A stretch of DNA of 64,000 nucleotides from Lentzea sp. NBRC 105346 (GTDB taxonomy: Bacteria > Actinomycetota > Actinomycetes > Mycobacteriales > Pseudonocardiaceae). The notes below the pieces were generated by a model. The model did no database searches and was not told the origin of the DNA. It saw nothing but the letters and a program-made list of their open reading frames with translations. Both the position numbers and the translations under genes were made by a program. The DNA lies in the NCBI RefSeq assembly GCF_030269605.1, contig NZ_BSTQ01000011.1, positions 1 through 64,000 on the forward strand, given 5' to 3'. Positions 1 to 8,528 of this stretch are shown piece by piece (the first letter of the stretch is position 1; each line of letters opens with the position of its first letter).

Positions 1-37
1 CCACGCCGCGAGGGGCCCCAAGTCAAGCCCCAATCGC

Positions 38-52
38 GGCGCCGAAGGCGCC
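38..52. repeat. Short GC-rich hairpin downstream of the FMN reductase
   Basis: GGCGCC, GAA, GGCGCC forms a 6-bp stem with a 3-base loop about 120 bases beyond the reductase stop codon. It could act as a weak terminator, but no T-run follows on the minus strand, so the role is uncertain. Confidence 0.35.
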
Positions 53-77
53 CCCGGAAGACGCAGCGCCCCACGAC

Positions 78-168
78 ACCGGCAGCCAACAAAAGAACAA
101 CCACGCACGGCACCGGCAGCCAAGCGACCACCACGCAAAGACCAATCACGCATGCAACCGGCAGCCAA
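78..168. repeat. Three copies of ACCGGCAGCCAA in a degenerate repeat tract
   Basis: The 12-mer ACCGGCAGCCAA occurs at 78-89, 112-123 and 157-168. Related ACCACGCA-like words lie between the copies. The spacing is 34 and then 45 bases, so this is an imperfect array and may continue left of the window. No protein in it looks coding. Confidence 0.55.
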
Positions 169-174
169 AGACCC

Positions 175-750
175 TCAACTAACCCCGCGGTGAGACGCGC
201 GAGCCTGAGCGAACTCCACAACCTGCCGCCCAATAGTCCGCAGATTCGCCGCAACGTCCAGATCCGAACAACTGCAGTCGTCGTCAAACTTCACCTGAGC
301 GGAATTAACGGCAGCCCCCAACGGCGTAGGCCACCCCCGCAACGCATGCACAATCGACCGCAACGCACTCAACGTGTTGACCGAAGCCTGCCACCCATAA
401 GCAGCAGCAACGCACCCAACAGCGCGTCCATCCAAGTAGGGCCGATCATCGGCCCGCAAATCCTCAACGTAATCCAGAGCGTTCTTGACGAGCCCGGACA
501 CAGTCCCGTGATACCCAGGCGAAACGAGAATCACCCCGTCCGCCGAAGCAAGGTCGGCGACGAGCCGCCGAGCCACCTCAGACCGCTCGGGCTGTGAAGG
601 ATCGTAGAAGGGAAGCACGAGGTCAGCACCGCTGTACTCGACCGTCTGAGCCCCCGCCTCCCGCGCACCGGCAAGCGCGATCTTCAGTGCCCGCTCCGAC
701 TGCGAGTCGGGCCTGATCGAGCCGCCGATCCCAACCACCTTCACACTCAT
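175..750 (-). CDS. NADPH-dependent FMN reductase family protein
   Basis: A 191-residue flavodoxin-fold protein. The N-terminus VVGIGGSIRPDSQS (residues 5-18) is the FMN phosphate-binding loop of the NADPH-dependent FMN reductase family, and SPGYHGTVSGLVKNALDY (77-94) is the matching second family motif. The length is normal for the family, which reduces FMN or quinone-type acceptors with NAD(P)H in the cytoplasm. A CSCSD stretch near residue 157 is not a family hallmark. It is transcribed away from the esterase gene at 814, across a 63-base gap holding both starts. The physiological acceptor cannot be read from sequence. Confidence 0.85.
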   Translation of the reverse strand: MSVKVVGIGGSIRPDSQSERALKIALAGAREAGAQTVEYSGADLVLPFYDPSQPERSEVARRLVADLASADGVILVSPGYHGTVSGLVKNALDYVEDLRADDRPYLDGRAVGCVAAAYGWQASVNTLSALRSIVHALRGWPTPLGAAVNSAQVKFDDDCSCSDLDVAANLRTIGRQVVEFAQARASHRGVS

Positions 751-813
751 TGTTCGATCCTCGCACCTCCAGTTATGTGGATGTCTTCGCTACCGGCTAG
801 TAACGTCGGACAC

Positions 814-1863
814 ATGTCGAACCTCCAGGCTCGGGCGCTCGCCGGTGCGCTGCGCTTCGCGTTCGGTCTGCCCGCACCGCTGCGCCGCCTGATCGCCGGC
901 CCGCCGATCCGGCTGGACGGGCAGGACCTGCACCCCGAAGCCCAGCTCCTGCTGAAACTGCAGACGCTGACCGGCCGGGGCTGGAGCACCTCGACACCGG
1001 AGTCGACTCGCCTGGACCTCGAGCTCTCCAGCAAGCTCGTTGCGGGCCCGCCGATCGCCGCGGTCGACACGAGGAACCTGAAGATCGGGAACTTCGCCGC
1101 ACGGCTTTACACGCCGCACAAAAGCAAGGACACCCCACTGCTGATCTTCTTCCATGGCGGCGGATGGGTGTCCGGCAGCCTGGAGAGCCACGACCAGCTG
1201 TGCCGGTTCCTGGCCGCCGAGGCGGGCATCAAGCTGCTGGCCGCGGACTACCGGCTGGCGCCCGAGAACCCGTTTCCGGCCGCGGTCGAGGACGCGCAGA
1301 CCGTGCTCGAGTACGCCGTCAAGAAGGCCGCCGACCTGGAAATCGACCCGGCGCGGATCGTGCTCGGCGGCGACAGCGCGGGCGGCAACCTGGCCGCGGT
1401 GACCGCGCACCAGAACCCCGGCGCGGCGGTGTTCCTGCTGCTCTTCTACCCCGGTGTGGACGCGTCGGTTCGGCGGCGGTCGCGGGAGCTCTTCGGCAAC
1501 GGCTTCTTCCTGACCGACGAAAAGATGGACTGGTTCCTGGACCACTACGCCCCAGGGCTCGATGAAAGGCACGACCCGCGCGTGTCCGTGATGCTGGCCG
1601 AGGACCTGAGCAAGATGCCGCCCACCTACCTCGCGACGGCGGGTTTCGACCCGTTGCGCGACGAGGGGGAAGCGTTTGCGGCCAAGCTCGCCGAGGCCGG
1701 CGTTCCCGTGGTGCTGCGCAGGCACGAGGGCCTGTTCCACGGGTTCGCCAACATCCTCGGCGTCGGCGGGGTGTTCCGTGAGGCGGTCGCGGAGGCGGTC
1801 GGCGCGCTACGCACCGGCCTCGCTCTCGCGAACTCCGCCCAGGACCTCTCCGAGCCGGCCTGA
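814..1863 (+). CDS. Alpha/beta hydrolase, HSL-type esterase
   Basis: A 349-residue esterase/lipase of the hormone-sensitive-lipase family. HGGGW (114-118) is the oxyanion-hole motif and GDSAGG (186-191) carries the nucleophilic serine. The acid lies in the DPLRDEG region, and the catalytic histidine is in LFHGFAN near the C-terminus. The frame is open from 775, but the ATG at 814 (MSNLQARAL) is preferred because the upstream residues look non-coding and overlap the promoter space with the divergent reductase gene. The last 57 bases overlap the convergent MFS gene. Substrate unknown; short-chain esters are usual for the family. Confidence 0.88.
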   Translation: MSNLQARALAGALRFAFGLPAPLRRLIAGPPIRLDGQDLHPEAQLLLKLQTLTGRGWSTSTPESTRLDLELSSKLVAGPPIAAVDTRNLKIGNFAARLYTPHKSKDTPLLIFFHGGGWVSGSLESHDQLCRFLAAEAGIKLLAADYRLAPENPFPAAVEDAQTVLEYAVKKAADLEIDPARIVLGGDSAGGNLAAVTAHQNPGAAVFLLLFYPGVDASVRRRSRELFGNGFFLTDEKMDWFLDHYAPGLDERHDPRVSVMLAEDLSKMPPTYLATAGFDPLRDEGEAFAAKLAEAGVPVVLRRHEGLFHGFANILGVGGVFREAVAEAVGALRTGLALANSAQDLSEPA

Positions 1864-3015
1864 CCGGCGCGTCAGCACGACTGCGAGCGCCGCGAGCAGC
1901 AACCCGCCCGCTCCAGCCACGACGAACCCGAGCGGCGGGCCCGAGTGGTCGATCGCGACACCCGCGAGGGGCAGACCGATCGCCGATCCGAACGTGAACG
2001 CGGAGCCGTGCAGGCCGAGCGCCTCGCCGCGCACGGTGGGCGGCACCAGTCCGGTGATCTTCTCCGCGGTGGCGGCGATCGTCGGCGCGCACATCACGTT
2101 CATCGGGATCAACGCCAGTGACAGGACCAGCCAGTTGCCGTCCCCGAGCCCGACCGGGATCGCAAACAACGCCAGCAGCGCCATCAGCGTGATCTGACCT
2201 GGTGGGCGCTTGATCGAGCCGTAGATCAGGCCGCCGATGGCCGACGACGCGCACATGACGACGAACACGACGCCGATCCAACTGGCCTCGCCGACGCGCT
2301 CCAGGCTGGCCACGATGGCGACCTCCATCGCGCTCAGCGCGAACACCGCGCCCGCGGCGACCGCGAGTGTGGCGAGCAGCGGCCCGGTGACCCATTCGCG
2401 CTTGCTCGGGTGCGGCCCCTCGACGTCGTCGTCCTCGTGCACCAGCACCGGGTTGACCGCGTAGAGCAACGCACCGGACGCCAGCGTCGCGAGCCCGATC
2501 ACGGCCAGCGCCCAGCTCGTCGAGAGCTTCGTCGCCACCAGCACGCCTAGCGCCGGGCCGACCATGAACGACAGCTCGACCGAGATCGAATCCAGGGACA
2601 TGGCCGTGCGTCGCTGGTGAACCGGCACGAGTGCGGTGATCGCCTGCCGACCGAGCGACATCGCGGGCACGCACAGGACGCCCGCGACGAACCCCGCCAC
2701 GAGCAGCACCACGTACGTCATCAGGGGTGCGAGCAGGAAGAACAGGGTCATGCTCGTGACCGAGAGCAGCAACATCGTGCGCAGGCCGCGGCGGTCGATC
2801 AGGCGCCCCATCAGCGGCGACCCGATGCCGATGCCGACGGTGATCACCGCGCTGGCGAGTCCGGCGGCGCCATAGCCGCGGTCGAGCGTGACTGCCACGT
2901 GAAGTGTCATGGTGACACCCACGGCCGTCGGTGGAATCCTCGCCAGCAACATCAACACCATCAGGGTTCGAACCCCAGGCAGCCGGAGGACGTGTTGGAA
3001 CGGGGCGAGGGTCAC
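1807..3015 (-). CDS. MFS transporter
   Basis: A 402-residue, strongly hydrophobic protein with about 12 predicted membrane helices. The loop GRLIDRRGLRTM after helix 2 fits the major-facilitator GxLaDRxGrr signature. Members export sugars or drugs across the cytoplasmic membrane using the proton gradient; the substrate here is unknown. Its 3' end overlaps the esterase gene by 57 bases in convergent orientation. Its start faces the Fur-family gene across a 44-base gap, so Fur could plausibly control it. Confidence 0.85.
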   Translation of the reverse strand: MTLAPFQHVLRLPGVRTLMVLMLLARIPPTAVGVTMTLHVAVTLDRGYGAAGLASAVITVGIGIGSPLMGRLIDRRGLRTMLLLSVTSMTLFFLLAPLMTYVVLLVAGFVAGVLCVPAMSLGRQAITALVPVHQRRTAMSLDSISVELSFMVGPALGVLVATKLSTSWALAVIGLATLASGALLYAVNPVLVHEDDDVEGPHPSKREWVTGPLLATLAVAAGAVFALSAMEVAIVASLERVGEASWIGVVFVVMCASSAIGGLIYGSIKRPPGQITLMALLALFAIPVGLGDGNWLVLSLALIPMNVMCAPTIAATAEKITGLVPPTVRGEALGLHGSAFTFGSAIGLPLAGVAIDHSGPPLGFVVAGAGGLLLAALAVVLTRRSGRLGEVLGGVRESEAGA

Positions 3016-3059
3016 CCCACCATGGTGGCCTGACCGGCAACAGAATATTTAGCGAGGCT

Positions 3060-3470
3060 ATGAAGTTGGAACCACGGGAGCTGCTCAAACAGGCGGGGCT
3101 GCGCATCACGGCACCCCGCCTGGCGGTGCTGGAGTGGCTCTACACACATCCGCACACGACGGCGGAGCAGGTGGCCGACGGCGTGCGCGCCCGGCTCGGC
3201 ACGGTCTCCACGCAGGCGGTATACGACGTGCTGCACGCGTGCACGCGGTCCGACTTGGTGCGCCGGATCGAACCCGCGGGCCACCCCGCGCGCTACGAGA
3301 CGCGCACCGGTGACAACCACCACCACCTGGTGTGCCGCGGCTGCGGGCGCACCGAGGACGTCGACTGCGTCGTGGGCGACGCGCCGTGCCTCGAGCCGTC
3401 CGACACCCACGGCTTCGTGATCGACGAGGCCGAGGTCGTCTTCTGGGGATACTGCCCCGACTGTGTTTAG
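3060..3470 (+). CDS. Fur-family metalloregulator
   Basis: A 136-residue Fur/PerR-type repressor. The N-terminal winged helix (about 1-80) is followed by the metal-sensing domain with DNHHHLVCRGCG (86-96) and a C-terminal CPDC pair (132-135), which together give the two CxxC structural zinc sites. The ATG at 3060 gives the family-length protein; the open frame upstream runs through the MFS promoter region and is rejected. Actinobacterial FurA genes usually precede katG, but no catalase follows here, so the sensed metal and the targets are open. The A/T-rich stretch just upstream may hold an autoregulatory operator. Confidence 0.88.
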   Translation: MKLEPRELLKQAGLRITAPRLAVLEWLYTHPHTTAEQVADGVRARLGTVSTQAVYDVLHACTRSDLVRRIEPAGHPARYETRTGDNHHHLVCRGCGRTEDVDCVVGDAPCLEPSDTHGFVIDEAEVVFWGYCPDCV

Positions 3471-3763
3471 AGCTTGTCCTCCCGCTGCACGTCGAGGTTG
3501 CGGAAGGTCGGCTCACCGTCGCAGAGCGCCGCGAGGCGAGCGGCGAACTCGCTGGTCTGCGGCATCTCCGAGTTGCGCATCGCCTCTTCGTACGACGGGA
3601 ACTCGACGATCTCGACGTAGGTGCCGGGCGTGTCGTGGTCACTGGTCGTGACGGCCCTGGTGGCGGTCCGCTCGCCCTGCGACGAGGCCATCCACTCGTC
3701 CATCAGCTTGTCCAGCTGCTCGGGCTGGCTCGTCCGGTACTCGATCAGTTGAATGAACGTCAT
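3467..3763 (-). CDS. Small dimeric alpha-beta barrel-like protein
   Basis: A 98-residue protein starting MTFIQLIEYRT. The beta-alpha-beta pattern resembles the ferredoxin-like antibiotic-biosynthesis-monooxygenase/EthD group: FIQLIEYR, a helix with DKLMDEWM, then YVEIVEFPSYEEAMRNSEMP. A longer in-frame start at 3817 is less likely because those residues are atypical. Its 3' end overlaps the Fur gene stop by 4 bases in convergent orientation. No catalytic residues are certain, and the function is unknown. Confidence 0.75.
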   Translation of the reverse strand: MTFIQLIEYRTSQPEQLDKLMDEWMASSQGERTATRAVTTSDHDTPGTYVEIVEFPSYEEAMRNSEMPQTSEFAARLAALCDGEPTFRNLDVQREDKL

Positions 3764-3795
3764 CCGTGGAGAGTGCGCCGGACGGACGATCACGA

Positions 3796-5223
3796 CTACG
3801 GCCTTTGGTCCTCCCAAAGGTCCTTCAGCGCGCCGTACGCACGCTGCACCAAAGGCCTCTTCCGCGCGTAGTACGCGACCTTGTCCGGATCCGGGGTGAT
3901 CCGCCGCGTAGGCACCACGATGTCCGCGGCGGCCGTCAGCGACTCCAGCTCACCGAGCGCCCGCCACGCCAGCAGCGCCGCCCCGACCGCGGAGCCCTCG
4001 CTGTCCTCGGTGATCTCCAGCGGCAGCCCGAACGCCGCCGCCAGCACCTCCGCCCACAACGGACTGCGGAACGCGCCACCGGTGACCCGCACGCTGTCCA
4101 CGTGCGGCACCGCGTCCAGCACCGTCGCGAGCTGCTGGCACACACCCTCCACCAACGCCCGCGTGATCTCCGCCGGCCCGTGCTCCCGCCGGAAGCCGAG
4201 CAACGCCGCGCGAGCGGTCGGATCCCACCACGGCGCGCGCTCGCCGAGCAGGTACGGCAGGGCCACGATCCCTTGTGCGCCAACAGGAACCTCGCCCGCG
4301 CGGGTCAGCAGCTCCCCCACGTCGACGCCGAACGTCTCGGCCGCCCACTGCGCCACGACCCCGCCGTTGCTGATCGCGCCGCCACGCGCCCACAGCCCGT
4401 CGCCGATGGCGTAGCAGAACGTCCGGCACTCGTCGTCGACTCCGGGCCCCTCCTGGGCGACCCGCAACGCACCGCTGGTTCCCAGCGACACCGCCCCCAC
4501 ACCGGGCACGACCGCGCCGACGCCGAGGTTGCCCATCGGTCCGTCACCGCCACCCGCGACGACCGGCAAACCCTTGGGCAGTCCGGGAATCTCCGCGGTG
4601 AGCGGGCTGTGCGCGGTCGGCGCTTCGAGCTCGGGGAGCTGGTCGGCGCTGATCTGGGCGAAGTCGAGCGCGTCCGGGTGCCACTCGAGCCGCCGGATGT
4701 CCATCAGGCCTGTGCCGGAGCCCGACGAGTGCTCGGTGGTGAACCGGCCCGTGAGCTCGCGATGGACGAAGTCCTTGAGACCACACCACTTCTGGGCGGT
4801 GAAGCCGTGCTCGGCGAACCACGCGAGCTTCGTCAGCGGCGACATCGAGTGGATCGGCGTGCCGGTGGCCTGGTGCAGTGCCTTGCCGCGGGCCGTACCG
4901 CGCAGGCGTTCGGTCTGCTCGACCGCCCGGTTGTCCGCCCAGCTCAACGACTCCGTGACGGGCTCGCCGTCGTTCAGCCCCAGCAACGTGTGCATCGCGC
5001 CGGTCAACGACAACGCGCGAACGGTGCCCGACGCCGCCACCTCGGCCAGAGCCTGGAAAGCGGCGTCGAGCACTCGCGACGGGTCGTGCGTGGCGTGGCC
5101 TTCGGACATGGTGCGCATCGAATACTCACGCTCCGCCGAGGCGACCACCTTGGCCCGCCGGTCGACGGCGATCACCTTCGTCGCGGTGGTGCCCAGATCC
5201 ACGCCCAGCACGACTTCGGTCAT
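3796..5223 (-). CDS. FGGY-family carbohydrate kinase, probable gluconokinase
   Basis: A 475-residue sugar kinase. GVDLGTTATK (7-16) is the first ATPase phosphate loop, GGGDGPMGNLGVGA the FGGY substrate/ADP region and VTGGAFRSPLWAEVLA the adenosine motif. The central TGTPIHSMSPLTKLAW stretch resembles Gram-positive gluconokinases more than xylulokinases, so D-gluconate is the favoured substrate. The reaction would feed 6-phosphogluconate to the pentose-phosphate pathway. No sugar transporter or dehydrogenase neighbours confirm this. Confidence 0.85.
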   Translation of the reverse strand: MTEVVLGVDLGTTATKVIAVDRRAKVVASAEREYSMRTMSEGHATHDPSRVLDAAFQALAEVAASGTVRALSLTGAMHTLLGLNDGEPVTESLSWADNRAVEQTERLRGTARGKALHQATGTPIHSMSPLTKLAWFAEHGFTAQKWCGLKDFVHRELTGRFTTEHSSGSGTGLMDIRRLEWHPDALDFAQISADQLPELEAPTAHSPLTAEIPGLPKGLPVVAGGGDGPMGNLGVGAVVPGVGAVSLGTSGALRVAQEGPGVDDECRTFCYAIGDGLWARGGAISNGGVVAQWAAETFGVDVGELLTRAGEVPVGAQGIVALPYLLGERAPWWDPTARAALLGFRREHGPAEITRALVEGVCQQLATVLDAVPHVDSVRVTGGAFRSPLWAEVLAAAFGLPLEITEDSEGSAVGAALLAWRALGELESLTAAADIVVPTRRITPDPDKVAYYARKRPLVQRAYGALKDLWEDQRP

Positions 5224-5242
5224 GCGCGCAGTATGCCCGCGG

Positions 5243-5866
5243 TCAGGCGAGCGCCGCCCGCTCGATGTAGGCCCACCGCTTCGCGTTCGGGACGTACACC
5301 TCGACCCAGTGACCGTTGGAACGGGTCACGTTGGTGACGTCGACGTGCCACCCCTCCTTGACGTTGCCGATCACGAAGTTGGCGTCGTCGCGGAGAGTCG
5401 CGTTCCTGGTCACCTTCTTGTGGTGGACGGCAACGGGAGCGGCCGGCACGTTGAACGTGACACGTCGCCAGCCGTCGCTCGCGACCCGGCTGCGCCCCTC
5501 CAGGATCTTGTCGGGTACCGGGTGTCCGGCGGGGTAATCCGACTGCTTGATCGACTTGCCGATGCAGTCGCGCTTCGTGAACCCCCACCAGGGGAACTGC
5601 TTGTGCGCTCGGTCCTGGTAGGAGATGAGGGCCCAGGTCTCATTGACGTTGTATCGCCAAACAATGGTCTTTCCGGTGGGCACCGTGAACGTGCTGTTGG
5701 CCACGACCCCTTCTTTGGGGTAGTTCAGGTGAACTGTGCACGCGCTCTTCGTCGCGAACCTCAGGAAGAGCTTCGTCTTCGAGCCTGCGGACGCCTGACC
5801 GGGCATTGCCAGCACGACGACCGCAGCGAGCGCCGCCAGGCCGAGAGCAGCGGATTTGCGAACCAT
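5243..5866 (-). CDS. Secreted protein with C-terminal SH3-like domain
   Basis: A 207-residue exported protein with a clear signal peptide, cleaved after AMPGQASA near residue 27. The mature part has two cysteines (CTVHLN, RDCIGK) that could form a disulfide. It ends in an SH3b-like stretch (NATLRDDANFVIGNVKEGW through WAYIERAAL), a fold often used for cell-wall binding. A GAGGGAT ribosome site precedes the ATG. It lies 19 bases after the FGGY gene start on the same strand and diverges from the HTH-TM-SH3 gene at 6028. The precise function is unknown. Confidence 0.8.
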   Translation of the reverse strand: MVRKSAALGLAALAAVVVLAMPGQASAGSKTKLFLRFATKSACTVHLNYPKEGVVANSTFTVPTGKTIVWRYNVNETWALISYQDRAHKQFPWWGFTKRDCIGKSIKQSDYPAGHPVPDKILEGRSRVASDGWRRVTFNVPAAPVAVHHKKVTRNATLRDDANFVIGNVKEGWHVDVTNVTRSNGHWVEVYVPNAKRWAYIERAALA

Positions 5867-5965
5867 TTACTGAGCATCCCTCACTAGTAGCGGTTTGTTA
5901 TCGTCTGCGCGGAGCGAGCGCCGACACAACGAGTAGGACACATCACGAATCGCGGCCGCAAGATA

Positions 5966-5979
5966 TTTCAACAATGAAA
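5966..5979. promoter_or_regulatory. A/T-rich inverted repeat in divergent promoter region
   Basis: TTTCA-ACAA-TGAAA lies in an unusually A/T-rich stretch between the two divergent SH3-like genes (starts 5866 and 6028). It is a candidate operator for one or both. Confidence 0.35.
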
Positions 5980-6027
5980 TTTTACAAGTCCCCTACCTGC
6001 TGAAACGCACCGAAGTGAAAGAGAGAA

Positions 6028-6576
6028 ATGACTGAAATCGCTGCGACGGACGTGACGGTCCTCAAGGAAGAGATGGCGCGGAAGAGGTTGACCCAGAAGG
6101 ATCTGGTCGAGCGACTGAAGGCTGTCGGCATCGAGACATCCAAGGCGACGATCTGCCGTTCCTTGAAGGGAGAGCGGAAGTTCGCCGAAACGGAGTTGAG
6201 GGCGATCAGAGACATCCTCGACATGAAGCCGGTACCGAAGCAGCCCGCACCCCGCTCCTACAAGGGGATCGCCATTGTGGCCACCCTCGTCGCGTTGAGC
6301 GCGATCGCGATCTTGGTTGTCGTGCTGGTTCGAGAACCGGACTCCACCGGTGAGCCGACTCCACAAGCAACACCAGCTCCGCAGGGCAGGTGCGACAAGT
6401 ACGAAATCGCGGCGAAAGACCTGTGGCTTCGAGACGAGCACACCAACCCGGTGACACAACTGCCACGCGGACTGAAGCTGACCGTGAAGAACCGCGAAAC
6501 CCGGCAGTGGCAGGTCGAAACCGAGGACAACCGGTCGGGCTGGGTCGACCCCGGCTACTTGAAGCCGATCTGCTGA
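6028..6576 (+). CDS. HTH - transmembrane - extracellular SH3-like protein
   Basis: A 182-residue single-pass protein. The N-terminus (about 10-70) looks like a cytoplasmic helix-turn-helix (KRLTQKDLVERL and SKATICRSLKGERKF). A membrane helix covers about 80-107, a short Pro/Thr linker follows, and the outside part has an SH3b-like pattern bracketed by cysteines (GRCDKYEI and YLKPIC). The architecture recalls RodZ or one-component membrane sensors. The ATG follows AAAGAGAG. It diverges from the secreted SH3-like protein at 5866, suggesting a shared envelope role. Its last 22 bases overlap a convergent gene. Confidence 0.75.
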   Translation: MTEIAATDVTVLKEEMARKRLTQKDLVERLKAVGIETSKATICRSLKGERKFAETELRAIRDILDMKPVPKQPAPRSYKGIAIVATLVALSAIAILVVVLVREPDSTGEPTPQATPAPQGRCDKYEIAAKDLWLRDEHTNPVTQLPRGLKLTVKNRETRQWQVETEDNRSGWVDPGYLKPIC

Positions 6577-7127
6577 AGCGGATGCAGGTGGGGCAGGACG
6601 CCGAGGCGTTCGCGGCCGTGCAGGAAGTAGGACAGCAGCACAGCGAGCCAGGGAGCACCGATCCCGTTGAGACACAGCGGTTCCACGCCGTTGAAGGTCA
6701 TGACACACGCGGCGTTCGGCAGGTCGGCGGTGAACTCGACCATCGCTCCGTGATCGAACCCGATCCACTGACCGTTGACCAGGCACCGCGTCCGGACGTT
6801 CGTCACCACCGTGCGCGCCAGGCAGTGCTCCCGCCACTGCGGTGCCGCCTGCGCGGCGGCCCGGTTGCGGGCCATCGAGTTGCCCACCGCCGTCGCGGCG
6901 TACCCGGCCGCCATGAACAACGGCGAACCGAGGAACAGGCCGGTGGTCTGCTGGTACTCCACGTTCATCCCGTAGAAACGGGAGTAGGTCAGCGGCAGAT
7001 CGGAGTAGGCGTCCTCACCGGGATCCAGCAGTAGCGGTGTGAACATGGTCTGCGGTTCGCCACCCGACAACAGGTGCCGGTACAAGTGCGCTGCGGCCGA
7101 CCAAGCGGCTTCCCACTCGGTATTCAC
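6555..7127 (-). CDS. Conserved-looking protein of unknown function
   Basis: A 190-residue protein I do not recognise. It has a glycine/alanine-rich, possibly membrane-associated stretch (GLFLGSPLFMAAGYAATAVG, about 63-82), a second half with TRCLVNGQWIGFDHGAMVEFTA, and a hydrophobic segment GIGAPWLAVLLSYFL. The start is GTG at 7127, preceded by AAGGTGAG, and the upstream regulator's stop is only 11 bases away, so the two are almost certainly co-transcribed. It may be the partner or target of that regulator. It overlaps the convergent gene at 6028-6576 by 22 bases. Confidence 0.65.
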   Translation of the reverse strand: MNTEWEAAWSAAAHLYRHLLSGGEPQTMFTPLLLDPGEDAYSDLPLTYSRFYGMNVEYQQTTGLFLGSPLFMAAGYAATAVGNSMARNRAAAQAAPQWREHCLARTVVTNVRTRCLVNGQWIGFDHGAMVEFTADLPNAACVMTFNGVEPLCLNGIGAPWLAVLLSYFLHGRERLGVLPHLHPLQQIGFK

Positions 7128-7138
7128 AGCGACTCACC

Positions 7139-8437
7139 TTACGGGAGCAAACCAATGGTGTGAGCCAGATCCCGCCCATCGGCAGCACCGCACTCCGTCG
7201 CCGCGTCGGCGAGAACACGCAGCCACTTGTTCAGGCGCTTCGAGGCGACTCGCTCGGCCCGATCCACGATGTTTCCGCCCATGCGGAGACCGTGCTCAGT
7301 GTTGCCTCCCCGAATGTGCAGCGTCGCGAGGGTGGCCAGGTCCATGAGGTTGTCCTTCTCCAGCCCGGCCTTCTGCGCGTTCACCGTGGTCCGCATCGCC
7401 TCGAACGCCATGGGCGCGTGCTCCGGGTGCTCACGGGTGAGCGCGAAGCAGACGTTGCCGCGCACCGATTCCGCACCCCAGGAACGGAAGTACTCCAGCC
7501 ACTCCGGAACCGCATCATCGACGTGCCGCGCATAGTTGTCCTCGCTGCGACTCGTCAGGTCCAGCGCCCGGTCGGCGCGCCCCATCTCGGAGTAGGCGCG
7601 CGCCTGATAGCACGAGGTGACGAAGCCGATCGCCCCGAGACGCGCCTCGGCGGCAGGCAACTCGGCGAGCTGGAAGAGCTTGAGCGCCTCCCCCGGACGG
7701 TCGTTCGCCATGTCGATGTGCCCCATCCGGCACAGCAGGAAGGCACAGAGCCCTGGGTCCTCGGCCTGCTTCGAGTGCTCGAGCGCTCGGAGGAAGTGGT
7801 GCCGTCCCTGATCAGCCATGAGGCTGTCGAACGACGCCCAGCCCACCACGTTGTGCAGGTCCGCGACCGCGTTGTGCAGATGCTTGCGCACCTCGTCGGT
7901 CATCGATGCCTGGAACAACGTCTCGGACGCCTGCACCTGGGCCAGCGCGGCGACCCGCGAAGCGCCGCCGCCGAGCCGGTAGTCGAGCTGTCGCAGTGAA
8001 GCGGTGGTGGCTCGCAGCCGGTACACGTCGGCCATGCCCACCCGGCTCGTGGCTTCGATGGCCGTCGGCGGGGCGGCGGTGGCGGCCGGGTCGCCGAGGA
8101 CGGCGTCGCCGACGATGATCGCGGCGGCATTGGCGAGGAACTGGCGACGCTTCACGGATTCGTCCTCCGTTCGCTGGCTCGCCTCCTCACCGTACGCGGG
8201 AATGTGCGCGAGGCCCAGGTATTCGCGCGGTATTCCAAGACCATCGGCAATTCGCGCGAGCACGTCGTATGTGCGAACGGCTCGGCCCGCGAGGATTTCG
8301 GACACCTCCGAGGGACTCTGTCCGACGAGGTCGGCGATGCGCCGCTGGGAGGCCCCCGCCGCGCAGACCAGCCGATACACCGCACCGATGTCGCGCCTGG
8401 CCAGAGCGCGGCGCATTGCGGGCGTTTCCCAATCCAC
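7139..8437 (-). CDS. XRE-family regulator with TPR-like C-terminal domain
   Basis: A 432-residue cytoplasmic regulator. An N-terminal XRE helix-turn-helix covers about 17-75 (SQRRIADLVGQSPSEVSEIL). A KRRQFLANAAAIIVGDAVLG stretch follows, resembling a Tat-like motif but internal. A long helical tetratricopeptide-like region then runs from about 130 to 430. Such regulators in actinomycetes are thought to bind peptides or partner proteins through the TPRs. The GTG at 8437 lies six bases after a -10-like TATTTT, suggesting a leaderless start; an ATG at 8416 is the alternative. It precedes the unknown gene at 6555-7127. Confidence 0.82.
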   Translation of the reverse strand: MDWETPAMRRALARRDIGAVYRLVCAAGASQRRIADLVGQSPSEVSEILAGRAVRTYDVLARIADGLGIPREYLGLAHIPAYGEEASQRTEDESVKRRQFLANAAAIIVGDAVLGDPAATAAPPTAIEATSRVGMADVYRLRATTASLRQLDYRLGGGASRVAALAQVQASETLFQASMTDEVRKHLHNAVADLHNVVGWASFDSLMADQGRHHFLRALEHSKQAEDPGLCAFLLCRMGHIDMANDRPGEALKLFQLAELPAAEARLGAIGFVTSCYQARAYSEMGRADRALDLTSRSEDNYARHVDDAVPEWLEYFRSWGAESVRGNVCFALTREHPEHAPMAFEAMRTTVNAQKAGLEKDNLMDLATLATLHIRGGNTEHGLRMGGNIVDRAERVASKRLNKWLRVLADAATECGAADGRDLAHTIGLLP

Positions 8438-8443
8438 GGCCGG

Positions 8444-8449
8444 AAAATA
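8444..8449 (-). promoter_or_regulatory. -10 element of a probable leaderless promoter
   Basis: On the minus strand TATTTT is followed by six bases and then the GTG start of the XRE/TPR regulator. That spacing puts the transcript start at or next to the start codon. Confidence 0.45.
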
Positions 8450-8483
8450 CGCCGAAAACGCACTGGTCAGAACAAAGTAAAGA

Positions 8484-8513
8484 CCCCCATCGGGTGATAA
8501 ATCCCGATGGGGG
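8484..8513 (-). terminator. Intrinsic terminator after lysC-asd
   Basis: CCCCCATCGGG pairs with CCCGATGGGGG over an 11-bp perfect stem with an 8-base loop, 16 bases beyond the asd stop. On the minus strand it is followed by TCTTTACTTTG, giving a modest T tract. It separates the operon from the XRE gene. Confidence 0.85.
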
Positions 8514-8528
8514 CCGGTTAAGGCTTAT

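Noticed and set aside
3060..3470. Fur gene as part of a furA-katG unit
   Set aside because: No catalase-peroxidase gene follows; the next gene is a small unrelated protein on the other strand.
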